NCBI GenBank assembly: GCA_016795105.1 | Contig: JAEUIH010000006.1 | Coordinates: forward strand, 62,001 to 126,000 | DNA from: Planctomyces sp. | GTDB lineage: Bacteria; Planctomycetota; Planctomycetia; Planctomycetales; Planctomycetaceae | Reading direction: 5' to 3' | Length of the DNA: 64,000 bases | Part shown: positions 52,888-60,812 of the stretch, piece after piece | How the letters are laid out: each line of letters starts with the position of its first letter | Numbering within the stretch: the first letter of the stretch is position 1 | Position numbers and translations under genes: made by a program | Notes under the pieces: generated by a model | What the model was told of the DNA's origin: nothing | Seen by the model: only the letters and a program-made list of their open reading frames with translations | Database searches by the model: none

Positions 52888-54261
52888 ATGCTTGCCAGTC
52901 GACGCAGATTCCTTCAGCACTCCCTTTCGATGGCGGCCGTTCTGGCGTCATCCAGACTTACTCGAGCAGCTCTTCATGGTGCCGCAGCGGTGGTGAACGA
53001 GCAGCATTATGAAGTGACTGATGTTCGTCGAACAACTGTACAGCTGGACTTTCGTCCTGTCCCGGCCAGGAATATGGCTCGAGAAGTGCCACACTGGCAA
53101 TACATTGAATTGTGCGATGTGACGCTGAAGTGCGGAGTGACAGGTACCGGCGAGACAATGCTGTTTTACACATGGGGAGTCACGACAGACGAAGCTGTAT
53201 CACGTGTTATCGGAAAAAACGCGATCGAGATGATGTGGGATGATTCTCTGGGGGCTGGTCTGCAGATGGCATTGTTTGATGCAGTCGGTCGTGCTGCCGA
53301 AGTGCCTGTGCATGCTCTTTTAGGTAAGAAGATTCATCAGACAACCCCGCTGTCGTGGTGGAATATTGATACTTCGGCAGACGATATGGCTGCGGAGTGT
53401 CAGGAAGCGGCGCGGCTGGGCTATATGTACTATAAGACTAAGGGCAGGCCATGGTATGACATCTTTGAGCAGCTGAATAAGGCGTGTCAGGTCATTCCGG
53501 AAGGCTTTAAGATTGACATGGACTTCAATGACACTCTGAGAACCGCTGAACGAGGAATGCCCATTCTGAAAGAACTGGAGAAGTACGTTCAGGTAGACAT
53601 CTATGAAACCCCGATTCCACAGAGCGACGTCGCCGGCAATCGACGCATTTGTGACGAAAGTCGGGTCAACGTTGCCATGCACTACGGGAATCCGTCTCCG
53701 CAGACAGTTGCGGAATCCGGTTGCTGTGACGGGTTTGTAATGGGTGGTGGAGCTTCAGCGGTGATGGCCGGAGGCCACTTCTGTGAGGAAACCGAGATGC
53801 CATTCTGGCTGCAGCTCGTCGGCGCTGGTCTGACCGCTTCGTTTTCACTGCACTTCGGCGGTGTACTTGATCAGGCACGATGGCCGGCCGTCAACTGTCA
53901 TCAGCTCTTCAAGCATGACCTGCTGGCGTCTCCAATTCTGCTGAAGGACGGTCATGCGACTGTTCCCGACGGGCCGGGGCTCGGTTATGAAGTGAATCGC
54001 GATGTCGTTGCTGCAAAGAAAGTCGAGAAACCCAAAGAGCGTCCTGAACCGGAACGCCTGATTGAAACAATCTGGGCGGATGGTTCGAAAATGTACACCG
54101 CAAACAATGGTCAGGTAAACTTCATGCTCACGGCGGCCAACGAAGATAAGTATCCGTACTTTAAACAGGGGGCAGACACTAAACTCGTTCCGAACGACGG
54201 ATCTGCTCGATGGCGAATGCTGTACAACAAGGCTCGAGCAGAGGGACCGATTTCGGGCTAA
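52888..54261 (+). CDS. TAT-exported mandelate racemase/enolase-superfamily protein
   Basis: The 457-residue protein begins with a twin-arginine signal, ASRRRFLQHSLSMAAVLASS, so it is exported folded. The enolase-superfamily barrel has K183/K185 in YKTKGRP, metal-ligand candidates D212/N214 in MDFND, E240 in IYETPI and D256/E257 in CDES. A KxK motif and the third ligand place it with the muconate-lactonising/sugar-acid dehydratase subgroups. The usual second-half histidine or lysine base is not evident, so the reaction is unclear. It diverges from the epimerase gene with a 92-base gap. Confidence 0.8.
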   Translation: MLASRRRFLQHSLSMAAVLASSRLTRAALHGAAAVVNEQHYEVTDVRRTTVQLDFRPVPARNMAREVPHWQYIELCDVTLKCGVTGTGETMLFYTWGVTTDEAVSRVIGKNAIEMMWDDSLGAGLQMALFDAVGRAAEVPVHALLGKKIHQTTPLSWWNIDTSADDMAAECQEAARLGYMYYKTKGRPWYDIFEQLNKACQVIPEGFKIDMDFNDTLRTAERGMPILKELEKYVQVDIYETPIPQSDVAGNRRICDESRVNVAMHYGNPSPQTVAESGCCDGFVMGGGASAVMAGGHFCEETEMPFWLQLVGAGLTASFSLHFGGVLDQARWPAVNCHQLFKHDLLASPILLKDGHATVPDGPGLGYEVNRDVVAAKKVEKPKERPEPERLIETIWADGSKMYTANNGQVNFMLTAANEDKYPYFKQGADTKLVPNDGSARWRMLYNKARAEGPISG

Positions 54262-54303
54262 GCGAAATTGGTTGTCAGAGTTGTTTTGGGCGAACACAAA
54301 CAA

Positions 54304-54342
54304 AAAGGGCCATCGGTTTCATGACCGATGGCCCTTTGTTTT
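54304..54342. terminator. Bidirectional intrinsic terminator
   Basis: AAAGGGCCATCGGT (54304-54317) pairs perfectly with ACCGATGGCCCTTT (54324-54337), loop TTCATG, followed by GTTTT on the plus strand and preceded by A-rich sequence that gives a T-run on the minus strand. It lies between convergent genes and should stop both. Confidence 0.9.
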
Positions 54343-54391
54343 CATTCGCTGAGTATTGTTCAATAGATTCGAAATTTGCTACGGCGAAGCT

Positions 54392-54901
54392 TTACTTCGC
54401 AGCGTCTGCTGCTGGTGCTGCGTCTTCCTTCTTTTCCTTGCGGACGACAAATCCCTTCTTGAAGGCTTCATCGGAGAACACTTTCGCAAGCTGGTCGTCA
54501 CCCGTGACTCCGTCCACTGCTCCTTTGCACTTTTCACAGCAGAAACTGACCTTTACACCGCTGACCTTTGTGGACTGTTCTTTGTTCAGGTCACCACCGG
54601 AGATCGGGCACTTGGCCTGTCGATACTGCTTCGTCTGAACCAGCTGATGGTTCGCTTTCACAGCATGCTTTGCAGGCTCTGCATCAAATGCTGCCTTGCA
54701 CTTTTCACAGCAGAAGTAGACTTCCTTGTCCTTATAAGCTGACTTCTGATCTTTCTTTGCCTCTGCCCCGGAGACTGGGCACTTCGCGGAGAATTTTTCT
54801 TCCGCAGGCTTTTCTTTCTTTGCTTCATCTGCCGCGTTGACAACTACTGCTCCAAACAACACGGCCGCGGTCAAACCGAGTACGCTCAAGAACTTCTGCA
54901 T
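54392..54901 (-). CDS. Secreted protein with two CPxSG...FCCEKC metal-binding units
   Basis: The 169-residue protein has a signal peptide (to about residue 23) and two copies of a short unit: CPVSGAEA...VYFCCEKCKAAFD and CPISGGDL...VSFCCEKCKGAVD. Each has CPxSG and then FCCEKC about 25-30 residues later, similar to YHS/TRASH-type metal-binding domains. The spacing suits binding of Cu, Fe or Zn. The charged Lys/Ala-rich ends may be flexible. I infer metal handling in the periplasm. The ATG at 54901 starts the signal peptide. Confidence 0.8.
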   Translation of the reverse strand: MQKFLSVLGLTAAVLFGAVVVNAADEAKKEKPAEEKFSAKCPVSGAEAKKDQKSAYKDKEVYFCCEKCKAAFDAEPAKHAVKANHQLVQTKQYRQAKCPISGGDLNKEQSTKVSGVKVSFCCEKCKGAVDGVTGDDQLAKVFSDEAFKKGFVVRKEKKEDAAPAADAAK

Positions 54902-55204
54902 TTCAATACTCCAGTGAACATCACGTTTGGGAATGTTCCACAACACACCCCCGTTCAGTCATTGAACCATGATTGGACTCTGAAAGTCAAGTCCGGCTCC
55001 GCTTGAAGTATTCGGGCATTCTTATCCGCTTTTCTTCTGCCTTCGTTCTCTTGCCAACTGAGATGACTCAGGGACAGTGTCTGTGGTTTGAGTAGCAGGC
55101 AGACTCCGTCTGCCGTCCGCTTCGCGTCAGGCTGTTTGCAGTGTGGAGAACGCGGCGGCTGGAGCGGAGGCAGGGCGTTGCGGACGGCACTCGGAGAGTG
55201 CCTG
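54902..55204. other. Intergenic region with most of an inverted-repeat element
   Basis: No gene is seen. The 3' part holds an inverted-repeat element (55092-55208) that reaches into the last codons of the DUF1080 gene. The rest shows only ordinary, moderately AT-rich sequence. Confidence 0.55.
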
Positions 55205-55208
55205 CTAC
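55092..55208. mobile_element. MITE-like element with 29-base inverted arms
   Basis: The left arm starts GTAGCAGGCAGACTCCGTCT (55092-55120), the right arm (55180-55208) is its reverse complement apart from compensating changes. Each arm holds its own small palindrome: GCAGAC-TCC-GTCTGC left, GCACTC-TCC-GAGTGC right when read as reverse complement. The roughly 59-base core is GC-rich and has no coding sense. The paired changes within each arm keep both hairpins. There is no transposase gene, so mobilisation in trans is inferred. Confidence 0.6.
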
Positions 55209-55918
55209 GGTTTGAGATGTTTCAGTTTGATATTTCTGTACCAGCAGTCGCTTCCATGGTCCTGCAGTCCGATATAGCCGGTACGAGGATGGTCCTTCCA
55301 TGCTGTGTCAAATTTGTGATCGCTGCCGTCGGGCCGTTTACCGGGGGACTTCCATTCATCCAGGTTGATGCGATTGACAGGGACTCCGTTGATTTCCACT
55401 TCCATCACAGCCCCATTGCTTGTGATTTGAACATGGTTCCACTCACCGGCTGGTTTCATTGAATTCGTATTCGGGGCAACAAGGTCATAGAACGCACCGG
55501 TATCATGGAAGCCAGCGGTGGTTGTATCATCAATCGCAATCTCAATGCCGTTATACCCCACATCTTTGCCGGGTCGAGGCTTCAGGCTCGACGTACGTAC
55601 GAAGATCCCACTATTACATTTGGAAGTTAGTTTGAAATCCAGCTGCAGAACAAAGTCTGTCAGCGGCTTTTCATAGACCAGCATATACTTGCAGGGATGA
55701 GGATTGAGGGCTCCGTCCTGTACATGAGTTTCCGCCAGCGGTTTTTCTTCAATGCTCATCCACTGCCTTGTGGATTTCCCATCAAACAGGAGCATCCAGC
55801 CGTCTTGTTTTTCCTGTTCAGTCAGTTGATTTGCAGCCGACTCGTCGGCAATCGTTTGAGCAGGAGAGATTGAGGCGATGATCAGAAGTGAGAGAGTCAG
55901 AAAGCGAAGGTATGCCAT
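55205..55918 (-). CDS. DUF1080 (3-keto-disaccharide hydrolase-like) protein
   Basis: The 237-residue secreted protein has a signal peptide (to about residue 24) and the DUF1080 lectin/glucanase-like fold, from DGWMLLFDGKSTRQW to GYIGLQDHGSDCWYRNIKLK. The family is common in planctomycetes; some members hydrolyse 3-keto-glycosides. It sits 26 bases after a TAT-exported Gfo/Idh gene, which would supply 3-keto sugars by oxidation, a pairing seen elsewhere. AGGAG lies eight bases before the ATG at 55918. The stop codon lies inside the arm of the adjacent inverted-repeat element. Confidence 0.88.
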   Translation of the reverse strand: MAYLRFLTLSLLIIASISPAQTIADESAANQLTEQEKQDGWMLLFDGKSTRQWMSIEEKPLAETHVQDGALNPHPCKYMLVYEKPLTDFVLQLDFKLTSKCNSGIFVRTSSLKPRPGKDVGYNGIEIAIDDTTTAGFHDTGAFYDLVAPNTNSMKPAGEWNHVQITSNGAVMEVEINGVPVNRINLDEWKSPGKRPDGSDHKFDTAWKDHPRTGYIGLQDHGSDCWYRNIKLKHLKP

Positions 55919-55944
55919 TTTCAGTGCTCCTTGAAGTGTTCGCC

Positions 55945-57354
55945 TTAAAGTGTCCATCCGGATCGGTATTCGGTCTTAACAAACGCATTCAGTTCCGGAG
56001 CATTTGTCACCTGCATAAGTTCACTGTTCCATTCGATACGAACACCGGGAGCTCGTAGGGCGAGGACACCCAGCAGGACGATTTCCGTGAGTGGGCCGGA
56101 ATAGTCGAATGACGAGACAGGTTTTGGGCCACCCTTGCATGCTGCAAGCCATTCCTCATAGTGACCGATGGAACGGGGAATGGTTTTGGGGACGCGGGCT
56201 GCCTCCTCCTGAAGATGGGCGGGCCAGACTTCCGGCATACCTCCGTGAGAGCTGTGGTGCATGATCCCTTTGGAACCGACATAAAGAACACCATTGTCGT
56301 GCAGCCTCCTTCCGGAGGGAGCGACGGCTGGTGTTGAGGGCATCAGTCCTCCTTCGTACCAGGTCATAGTGACTGGAGGAAGCTCGTCCCTGGCGGGAAA
56401 CTGGTACGTCACAATGGACGCAATTGGATATGTCTCATTGTTAGCACGATTGTCTGCAAATGCAGAACCATCCAACGTGCATCTTCCTTCCACAGTGAGT
56501 GGTGTGCCTAGTTTCAGAGCCCACACAGGGTGATCGATGATATGGCAGCCCATATCTCCGAGGGCTCCCGTTCCGAAATCAATCCAGCCTCTCCAGTTTG
56601 CGGGCACGTAGGAGGGATGGTACGGCCGATCCTGGACGGGGCCCAGCCAGAGATTCCAGTCAAGGTGAGGAGGAACTGCGGGTTTGTCGGACGGTCGATC
56701 GATGCCTTGTTTCCATAGTTTCCCGGCGCGGTCGGACCAGACATGAACCTCGCGAACTTCACCGATGACTCCGGCCTGAATCCATTCATTGGTAAGTCTT
56801 GAGCCTTCGGATGCATGTCCCTGATTTCCCATTTGAGTGGCAACTCCCGCAGCGATTGACGCTTTTGTGAGTTCCCTGCATTCATGCAGTGTATGTGTCA
56901 GGGGCTTTTGACAGTAAACGTGTTTTCCTGCTCGAATGGCGGCCATTGCTGCAACGGCATGTGTGTGGTCCGGTGTGCCGACAGACACGGCATCAATGTG
57001 GTTCGCTTCCTTATCGATCATCTCACGAAAATCCCGGTACCTCCTGGCCTTCGGGAACGCATTGAACGAACCTGCTGCCCGCTGATCATCGACATCGCAC
57101 AGTGCGACGATATTTGCACCGTTGCGGGCGTGAGTTGCGATATCGCCTCCACCCATTCCACCCGCACCAATTCCGGCAAGGTTGACCTGCTCACTCGGAG
57201 CCAGATACCCTGGACCGCCAAGCACATGTCTGGGAACAATCATGGCACCAAATGCTGCAGCAGCTCCGGTCGCTTTGAGAAACTCGCGGCGAGTCGATGG
57301 CTCTTTGATCCGGGTCGAAGAAGAACGCGTTGAAGACTTGTCCTGTGATACCAT
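55945..57354 (-). CDS. TAT-exported Gfo/Idh/MocA family oxidoreductase
   Basis: The 469-residue protein begins with a charged leader and twin-arginine signal STRREFLKATGAAAAFG, then the Rossmann motif GIGAGGMGGGD, the family lysine in CQKPLTHT and a C-terminal GALGDMGCHIIDHPVW with the catalytic Asp and His. Export folded with bound NAD(P) is typical of this planctomycete subgroup. With the DUF1080 protein 26 bases downstream it probably oxidises and then cleaves a sugar or glycoside outside the cytoplasm. The sugar is unknown. Confidence 0.9.
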   Translation of the reverse strand: MVSQDKSSTRSSSTRIKEPSTRREFLKATGAAAAFGAMIVPRHVLGGPGYLAPSEQVNLAGIGAGGMGGGDIATHARNGANIVALCDVDDQRAAGSFNAFPKARRYRDFREMIDKEANHIDAVSVGTPDHTHAVAAMAAIRAGKHVYCQKPLTHTLHECRELTKASIAAGVATQMGNQGHASEGSRLTNEWIQAGVIGEVREVHVWSDRAGKLWKQGIDRPSDKPAVPPHLDWNLWLGPVQDRPYHPSYVPANWRGWIDFGTGALGDMGCHIIDHPVWALKLGTPLTVEGRCTLDGSAFADNRANNETYPIASIVTYQFPARDELPPVTMTWYEGGLMPSTPAVAPSGRRLHDNGVLYVGSKGIMHHSSHGGMPEVWPAHLQEEAARVPKTIPRSIGHYEEWLAACKGGPKPVSSFDYSGPLTEIVLLGVLALRAPGVRIEWNSELMQVTNAPELNAFVKTEYRSGWTL

Positions 57355-57391
57355 CGTTAAGCTCCCGGTCAGTTAGAAAAAAACGGCAATG

Positions 57392-59272
57392 TCAGCGGTG
57401 ATCAGTACCTCGTCTCAGCAGAAAATCGATCAGCAGTGTTCGTTGTTCAGAGGTCAATTCGGCAGCAGGTTGAGGGTGCTTCTCCAGTAGTTCCTCAAGT
57501 GAAGTGAATCGCCCATCGTGAAAGAATGCGCGACGGAGATGCAGGTGACGCAGTGACGGAGGGTTAAACTCGCGGTTGCCCCATTCATCTTCAACCCCCA
57601 CATCCACGCGAACCGGACTGGTATAGTAAAGGTCCGGATCATGACATTTTCGGCATCCCGCGCTGTTGAACAGAGATTGGCCGGCAGACAGAGCGTGGCC
57701 AGCCGCTTTGAGAGCACCGTCGCCGACACGGCCCGTATGTGCTTCAGTGACATCGAGTGTGCCCAGGTAGTTTGCAAGTCGTTTGATGTGCGTTGCAAGG
57801 TACTCATCTGTGGTCTCGGCCGTGTTTTCTGGACGAGCACGGTCAAGCGAATCTCCGTGCATCGTTGTGGTCAGAGTTTGTCGGAGCTGTTGCTCAAGCG
57901 TCGGCTGGTTTCCAATCCATCCGAATGGTGCAGTCTGATAAACCCCGAGGAGCGATGGAATTCTCTTTGGCGCACCGTAATGGCCATCACCTTTCGTGTC
58001 AGCTTTCAGATCAGGAGTGTGCCCATGAACATGGCAGCTGGCGCAGGACATCCAGCCATCATGCGACAACGAAGCATCGAAGAATGCACGCTCTCCAAGT
58101 TGTTTGTCAGTCAGTGACTGAGGGGGCCTGCCAAACTGGCGTACCATTTGACGCAAATCGGATCGAAAAACCTGAACCGTATTGTCAAGTTTATTGGTGA
58201 CTATGATCATGGAATCGCTGATCCGGGCGATTCGATCCGGAAAGGTTCCGGTTTGAATTGCTTTTGAGGCGGAATCCGAAGTGGCCGCAGCGATCAGTTG
58301 GTTTGTTCCTGAGGACGCGGTGACGATCGTTCGGTCAGCCACAACAATCCCTGCAAGATCCGCGGCCCCTCGACCGATGCTTCCAACCATGATTACCGAG
58401 CCGGTTTCATCGAAGTTGGTGTCGTGGTGTAAGAGACTTGATCGGGGAAGTCTGCGAACAACGTTCTGCATGAGTGTTCCCCAATGCAGATCGCCGCGTG
58501 AGGTCTGTGCCGTGCGGCTGAGAATCTGGTGCGTGATTAGAATCTCATCGGAAGATTCATCAAAAAACACACCACCAATGTGATGTCCCTGAAACCGATT
58601 GAAAAACAAGATTGGAGACGAAGTGTTGAGAGTATCCGTTTTCTCCGTTGCGGTTTCTGAATTCAGATTGACCACCGCGAATTCGCCTCCAAAGCCATCA
58701 AACACAACAGCAAAGTCGTTATCCAAAGGCAGAACTTCGCGGGGAGCAAATGGCAGGTTGATCCGTTGAACAGAATCTTTTTGTTTTCCAGGTGTTGAAT
58801 AAGCGTATTCTGAAAGGCAAATAATGTCGATGGACTTCGCCCACATCGACGAAACGACGGCGAAGCGACCGGACTGAGTGACTGCAATGCGTGTTGGGAC
58901 TGAGCCAAGAGGGTATCTGGCTGTGACGACAGCGGAATCTCCTTTGACGTCGACTCGGAGCACTGCACTCGGATTGGCCGTGGCCACGAGGACCTGCTGG
59001 TTCCCTGGGACAGCAGCAACATCCAGCAAACTCTCGGCAAGCTTCGAAGACTGAGTAGCTGCAGCTAAGTTCACGTCAGCAAGCGGCACAAACGTGATTG
59101 TGCCTGATGACTCGTTCGAAATGATAGCTCGTCGCGGGTGATCGAGGATAGCAATACCACCTGGACGATGAAAACACAGGTCAGCAGGATCCTGTGCCTG
59201 GGCGCCGCTGTTCTGCAGGCAGAGCAGGGTGAGGCAGGTCATCAGAAGTCTCGTCAGGACCTCAATGAGCAT
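57392..59272 (-). CDS. Beta-propeller/di-haem cytochrome c (MauG/CcpA-like) fusion
   Basis: The 626-residue exported protein has a signal peptide (to about residue 26), a YVTN-like propeller (about 30-390) and a cytochrome domain with two haem motifs: SCASCHVHGH and GCRKCHDPD. The haem part resembles di-haem cytochrome c peroxidase/MauG, including FNPPSLRHLHLRRAFFHDGR near the end. An electron-transfer or peroxidase role in the periplasm is inferred. It is 37 bases upstream of the Gfo/Idh gene and 5 bases downstream of the S41-like gene, so it is in the same operon. Confidence 0.85.
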   Translation of the reverse strand: MLIEVLTRLLMTCLTLLCLQNSGAQAQDPADLCFHRPGGIAILDHPRRAIISNESSGTITFVPLADVNLAAATQSSKLAESLLDVAAVPGNQQVLVATANPSAVLRVDVKGDSAVVTARYPLGSVPTRIAVTQSGRFAVVSSMWAKSIDIICLSEYAYSTPGKQKDSVQRINLPFAPREVLPLDNDFAVVFDGFGGEFAVVNLNSETATEKTDTLNTSSPILFFNRFQGHHIGGVFFDESSDEILITHQILSRTAQTSRGDLHWGTLMQNVVRRLPRSSLLHHDTNFDETGSVIMVGSIGRGAADLAGIVVADRTIVTASSGTNQLIAAATSDSASKAIQTGTFPDRIARISDSMIIVTNKLDNTVQVFRSDLRQMVRQFGRPPQSLTDKQLGERAFFDASLSHDGWMSCASCHVHGHTPDLKADTKGDGHYGAPKRIPSLLGVYQTAPFGWIGNQPTLEQQLRQTLTTTMHGDSLDRARPENTAETTDEYLATHIKRLANYLGTLDVTEAHTGRVGDGALKAAGHALSAGQSLFNSAGCRKCHDPDLYYTSPVRVDVGVEDEWGNREFNPPSLRHLHLRRAFFHDGRFTSLEELLEKHPQPAAELTSEQRTLLIDFLLRRGTDHR

Positions 59273-59277
59273 GAATT

Positions 59278-60768
59278 CTATTCTCCCAGGACCTTGCGAA
59301 GTGTGTCTTGGTCAAAGCGGTTCTCCGGCGACTGCATATAGACTTCATTCCTGCGATCGTCGGGTCGGGCAAGAACATGGTCACGGTCAACTTTCCGCCC
59401 TGCCAGATTTCGAGGTGAGATGACTCTGGATTTTGTATCCAGTAGTTGTCCGGTGGCAAGCTGAAGTACTCCATGCTCCCCGGGGAGCACGACAGATTCA
59501 ATTGCCGGCAACATTGGAAGAACAAAAGCAACATTTGGAGAAATAGGGGGGCGAACCGGAATTGATGGTGGGTTGAGACCTCCAATATTCAGAGAATCGA
59601 GGCAGACTTCTATTCCAGTGGCGTCCATCGCCTGAGTGATCCAGATCAGGTAGGGTGCTGTTGCACCGGAGACCACCACAATGACTCTCTTGTTTCGCAG
59701 GATTCGACCTGGCTCTGTTGTAACCAGCCGTTTTGCGTTCGGAGTCTCGATGTATCCGAGAGAAACCTGATCGAGAAGAGCATCTGCGAAGAGGTGTGCG
59801 TTGTGAAGGTCTGAATCCTGAGTCATTCGAAGATCCACGATCACTGTTTTGACATCGCTCGACAGCCTGGCTTCGGCCATCCTCAATTCATGCACGCAGC
59901 TGGCAGTCATGCTGTCTATGCTGAGAACTGCAACGTCGGGACGATCTTCAACCGTATTGAGGTGGACGGTTCGAATCGGAATAACACGGCGGGGAATTTT
60001 GTACTTGCGAACTTCCGTTGAGCCGAGCGCATAAACTTCAATTTCAACGACCGATTCCTGCGGTCCTCGCAGCAATTCGACAATTTCCCCGAGTGGCTTC
60101 TTCTTTGTATCGACACCATTAATCGACGAAGCGATATCGTTTGCCTGAATTCCGGCTTGTTCTGCGGTGCCGCCTTCCATGACGCTGAGGAACACCAATC
60201 GCTCTTCTTCGTCATTCATTCCAACTCGAACACCGATACCAACATACTGATTCGCGGCGAGCTGCTGATTGACGGCAGCGGATTTTGCATCCTGCCACTG
60301 AAGACCGCCAGGAAGGGTATTTCCAAGCATCGCAATCGTTGCTTCGACTGCTCCCTGAGAGATTTTTCCGTCGGGAAACAGCGTCTTGATCTCCTTCCGC
60401 AGGACGATCAGCATTTGACTGGGATCTTCTTCGGTCAGAATCCTCTCCGTGATTGCATTCGCCTGCTTTCCCGGTTGGCTCAACGCCAGGCTCGCAAGCA
60501 CATTTGCAGCCATTTGCTGCTTAGAGGGGGGCGATATGTGATGGCTGCTGACCGTTTCGATCACTGTGCAAAGAAGCTCACACGCCTCGTCAACCGCCAC
60601 GCTGTCGCCCGTCTGGTCCGTCCCCCGGGATTCCTGAGTTTGCTGCAGATCCTGAGACTGTGGTGGATCCTGAAACAGAGCGACCGGATTTGCAGCAACA
60701 GGTACGCTGGCGAGAACCAATATGAGGATCAGGCCAGAAACGACAGCTGGATTTCGCATATCTGTCAT
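59278..60768 (-). CDS. Exported PDZ protein with S41 peptidase-like domain, probably inactive
   Basis: The 496-residue protein has a signal peptide, about 120 residues of helical sequence, a PDZ domain (GVRVGMNDEEERLVFLSVME and AGIQANDIASSINGVD) and a C-terminal tail-specific-protease fold with VAVLSIDSM and TVIVDLRM. At the place of the catalytic serine block (usually SASASE-like) it reads VVVSGATAPYLIW, with no matching serine, so peptidase activity is doubtful. It may act as a binding or scaffold protein. It lies 44 bases after the PVC cytochrome gene and before the propeller-cytochrome gene, in one operon. Confidence 0.75.
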   Translation of the reverse strand: MTDMRNPAVVSGLILILVLASVPVAANPVALFQDPPQSQDLQQTQESRGTDQTGDSVAVDEACELLCTVIETVSSHHISPPSKQQMAANVLASLALSQPGKQANAITERILTEEDPSQMLIVLRKEIKTLFPDGKISQGAVEATIAMLGNTLPGGLQWQDAKSAAVNQQLAANQYVGIGVRVGMNDEEERLVFLSVMEGGTAEQAGIQANDIASSINGVDTKKKPLGEIVELLRGPQESVVEIEVYALGSTEVRKYKIPRRVIPIRTVHLNTVEDRPDVAVLSIDSMTASCVHELRMAEARLSSDVKTVIVDLRMTQDSDLHNAHLFADALLDQVSLGYIETPNAKRLVTTEPGRILRNKRVIVVVSGATAPYLIWITQAMDATGIEVCLDSLNIGGLNPPSIPVRPPISPNVAFVLPMLPAIESVVLPGEHGVLQLATGQLLDTKSRVISPRNLAGRKVDRDHVLARPDDRRNEVYMQSPENRFDQDTLRKVLGE

Positions 60769-60812
60769 CCGCTCACGAATGCATGTGTTGGAAGTCCGAC
60801 CGCAAAGATTGG

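Noticed and set aside
54304-54342. Hairpin as a CRISPR or attachment site
   Set aside because: It is a single perfect hairpin with T-runs on both strands between convergent genes, as expected for a bidirectional terminator.
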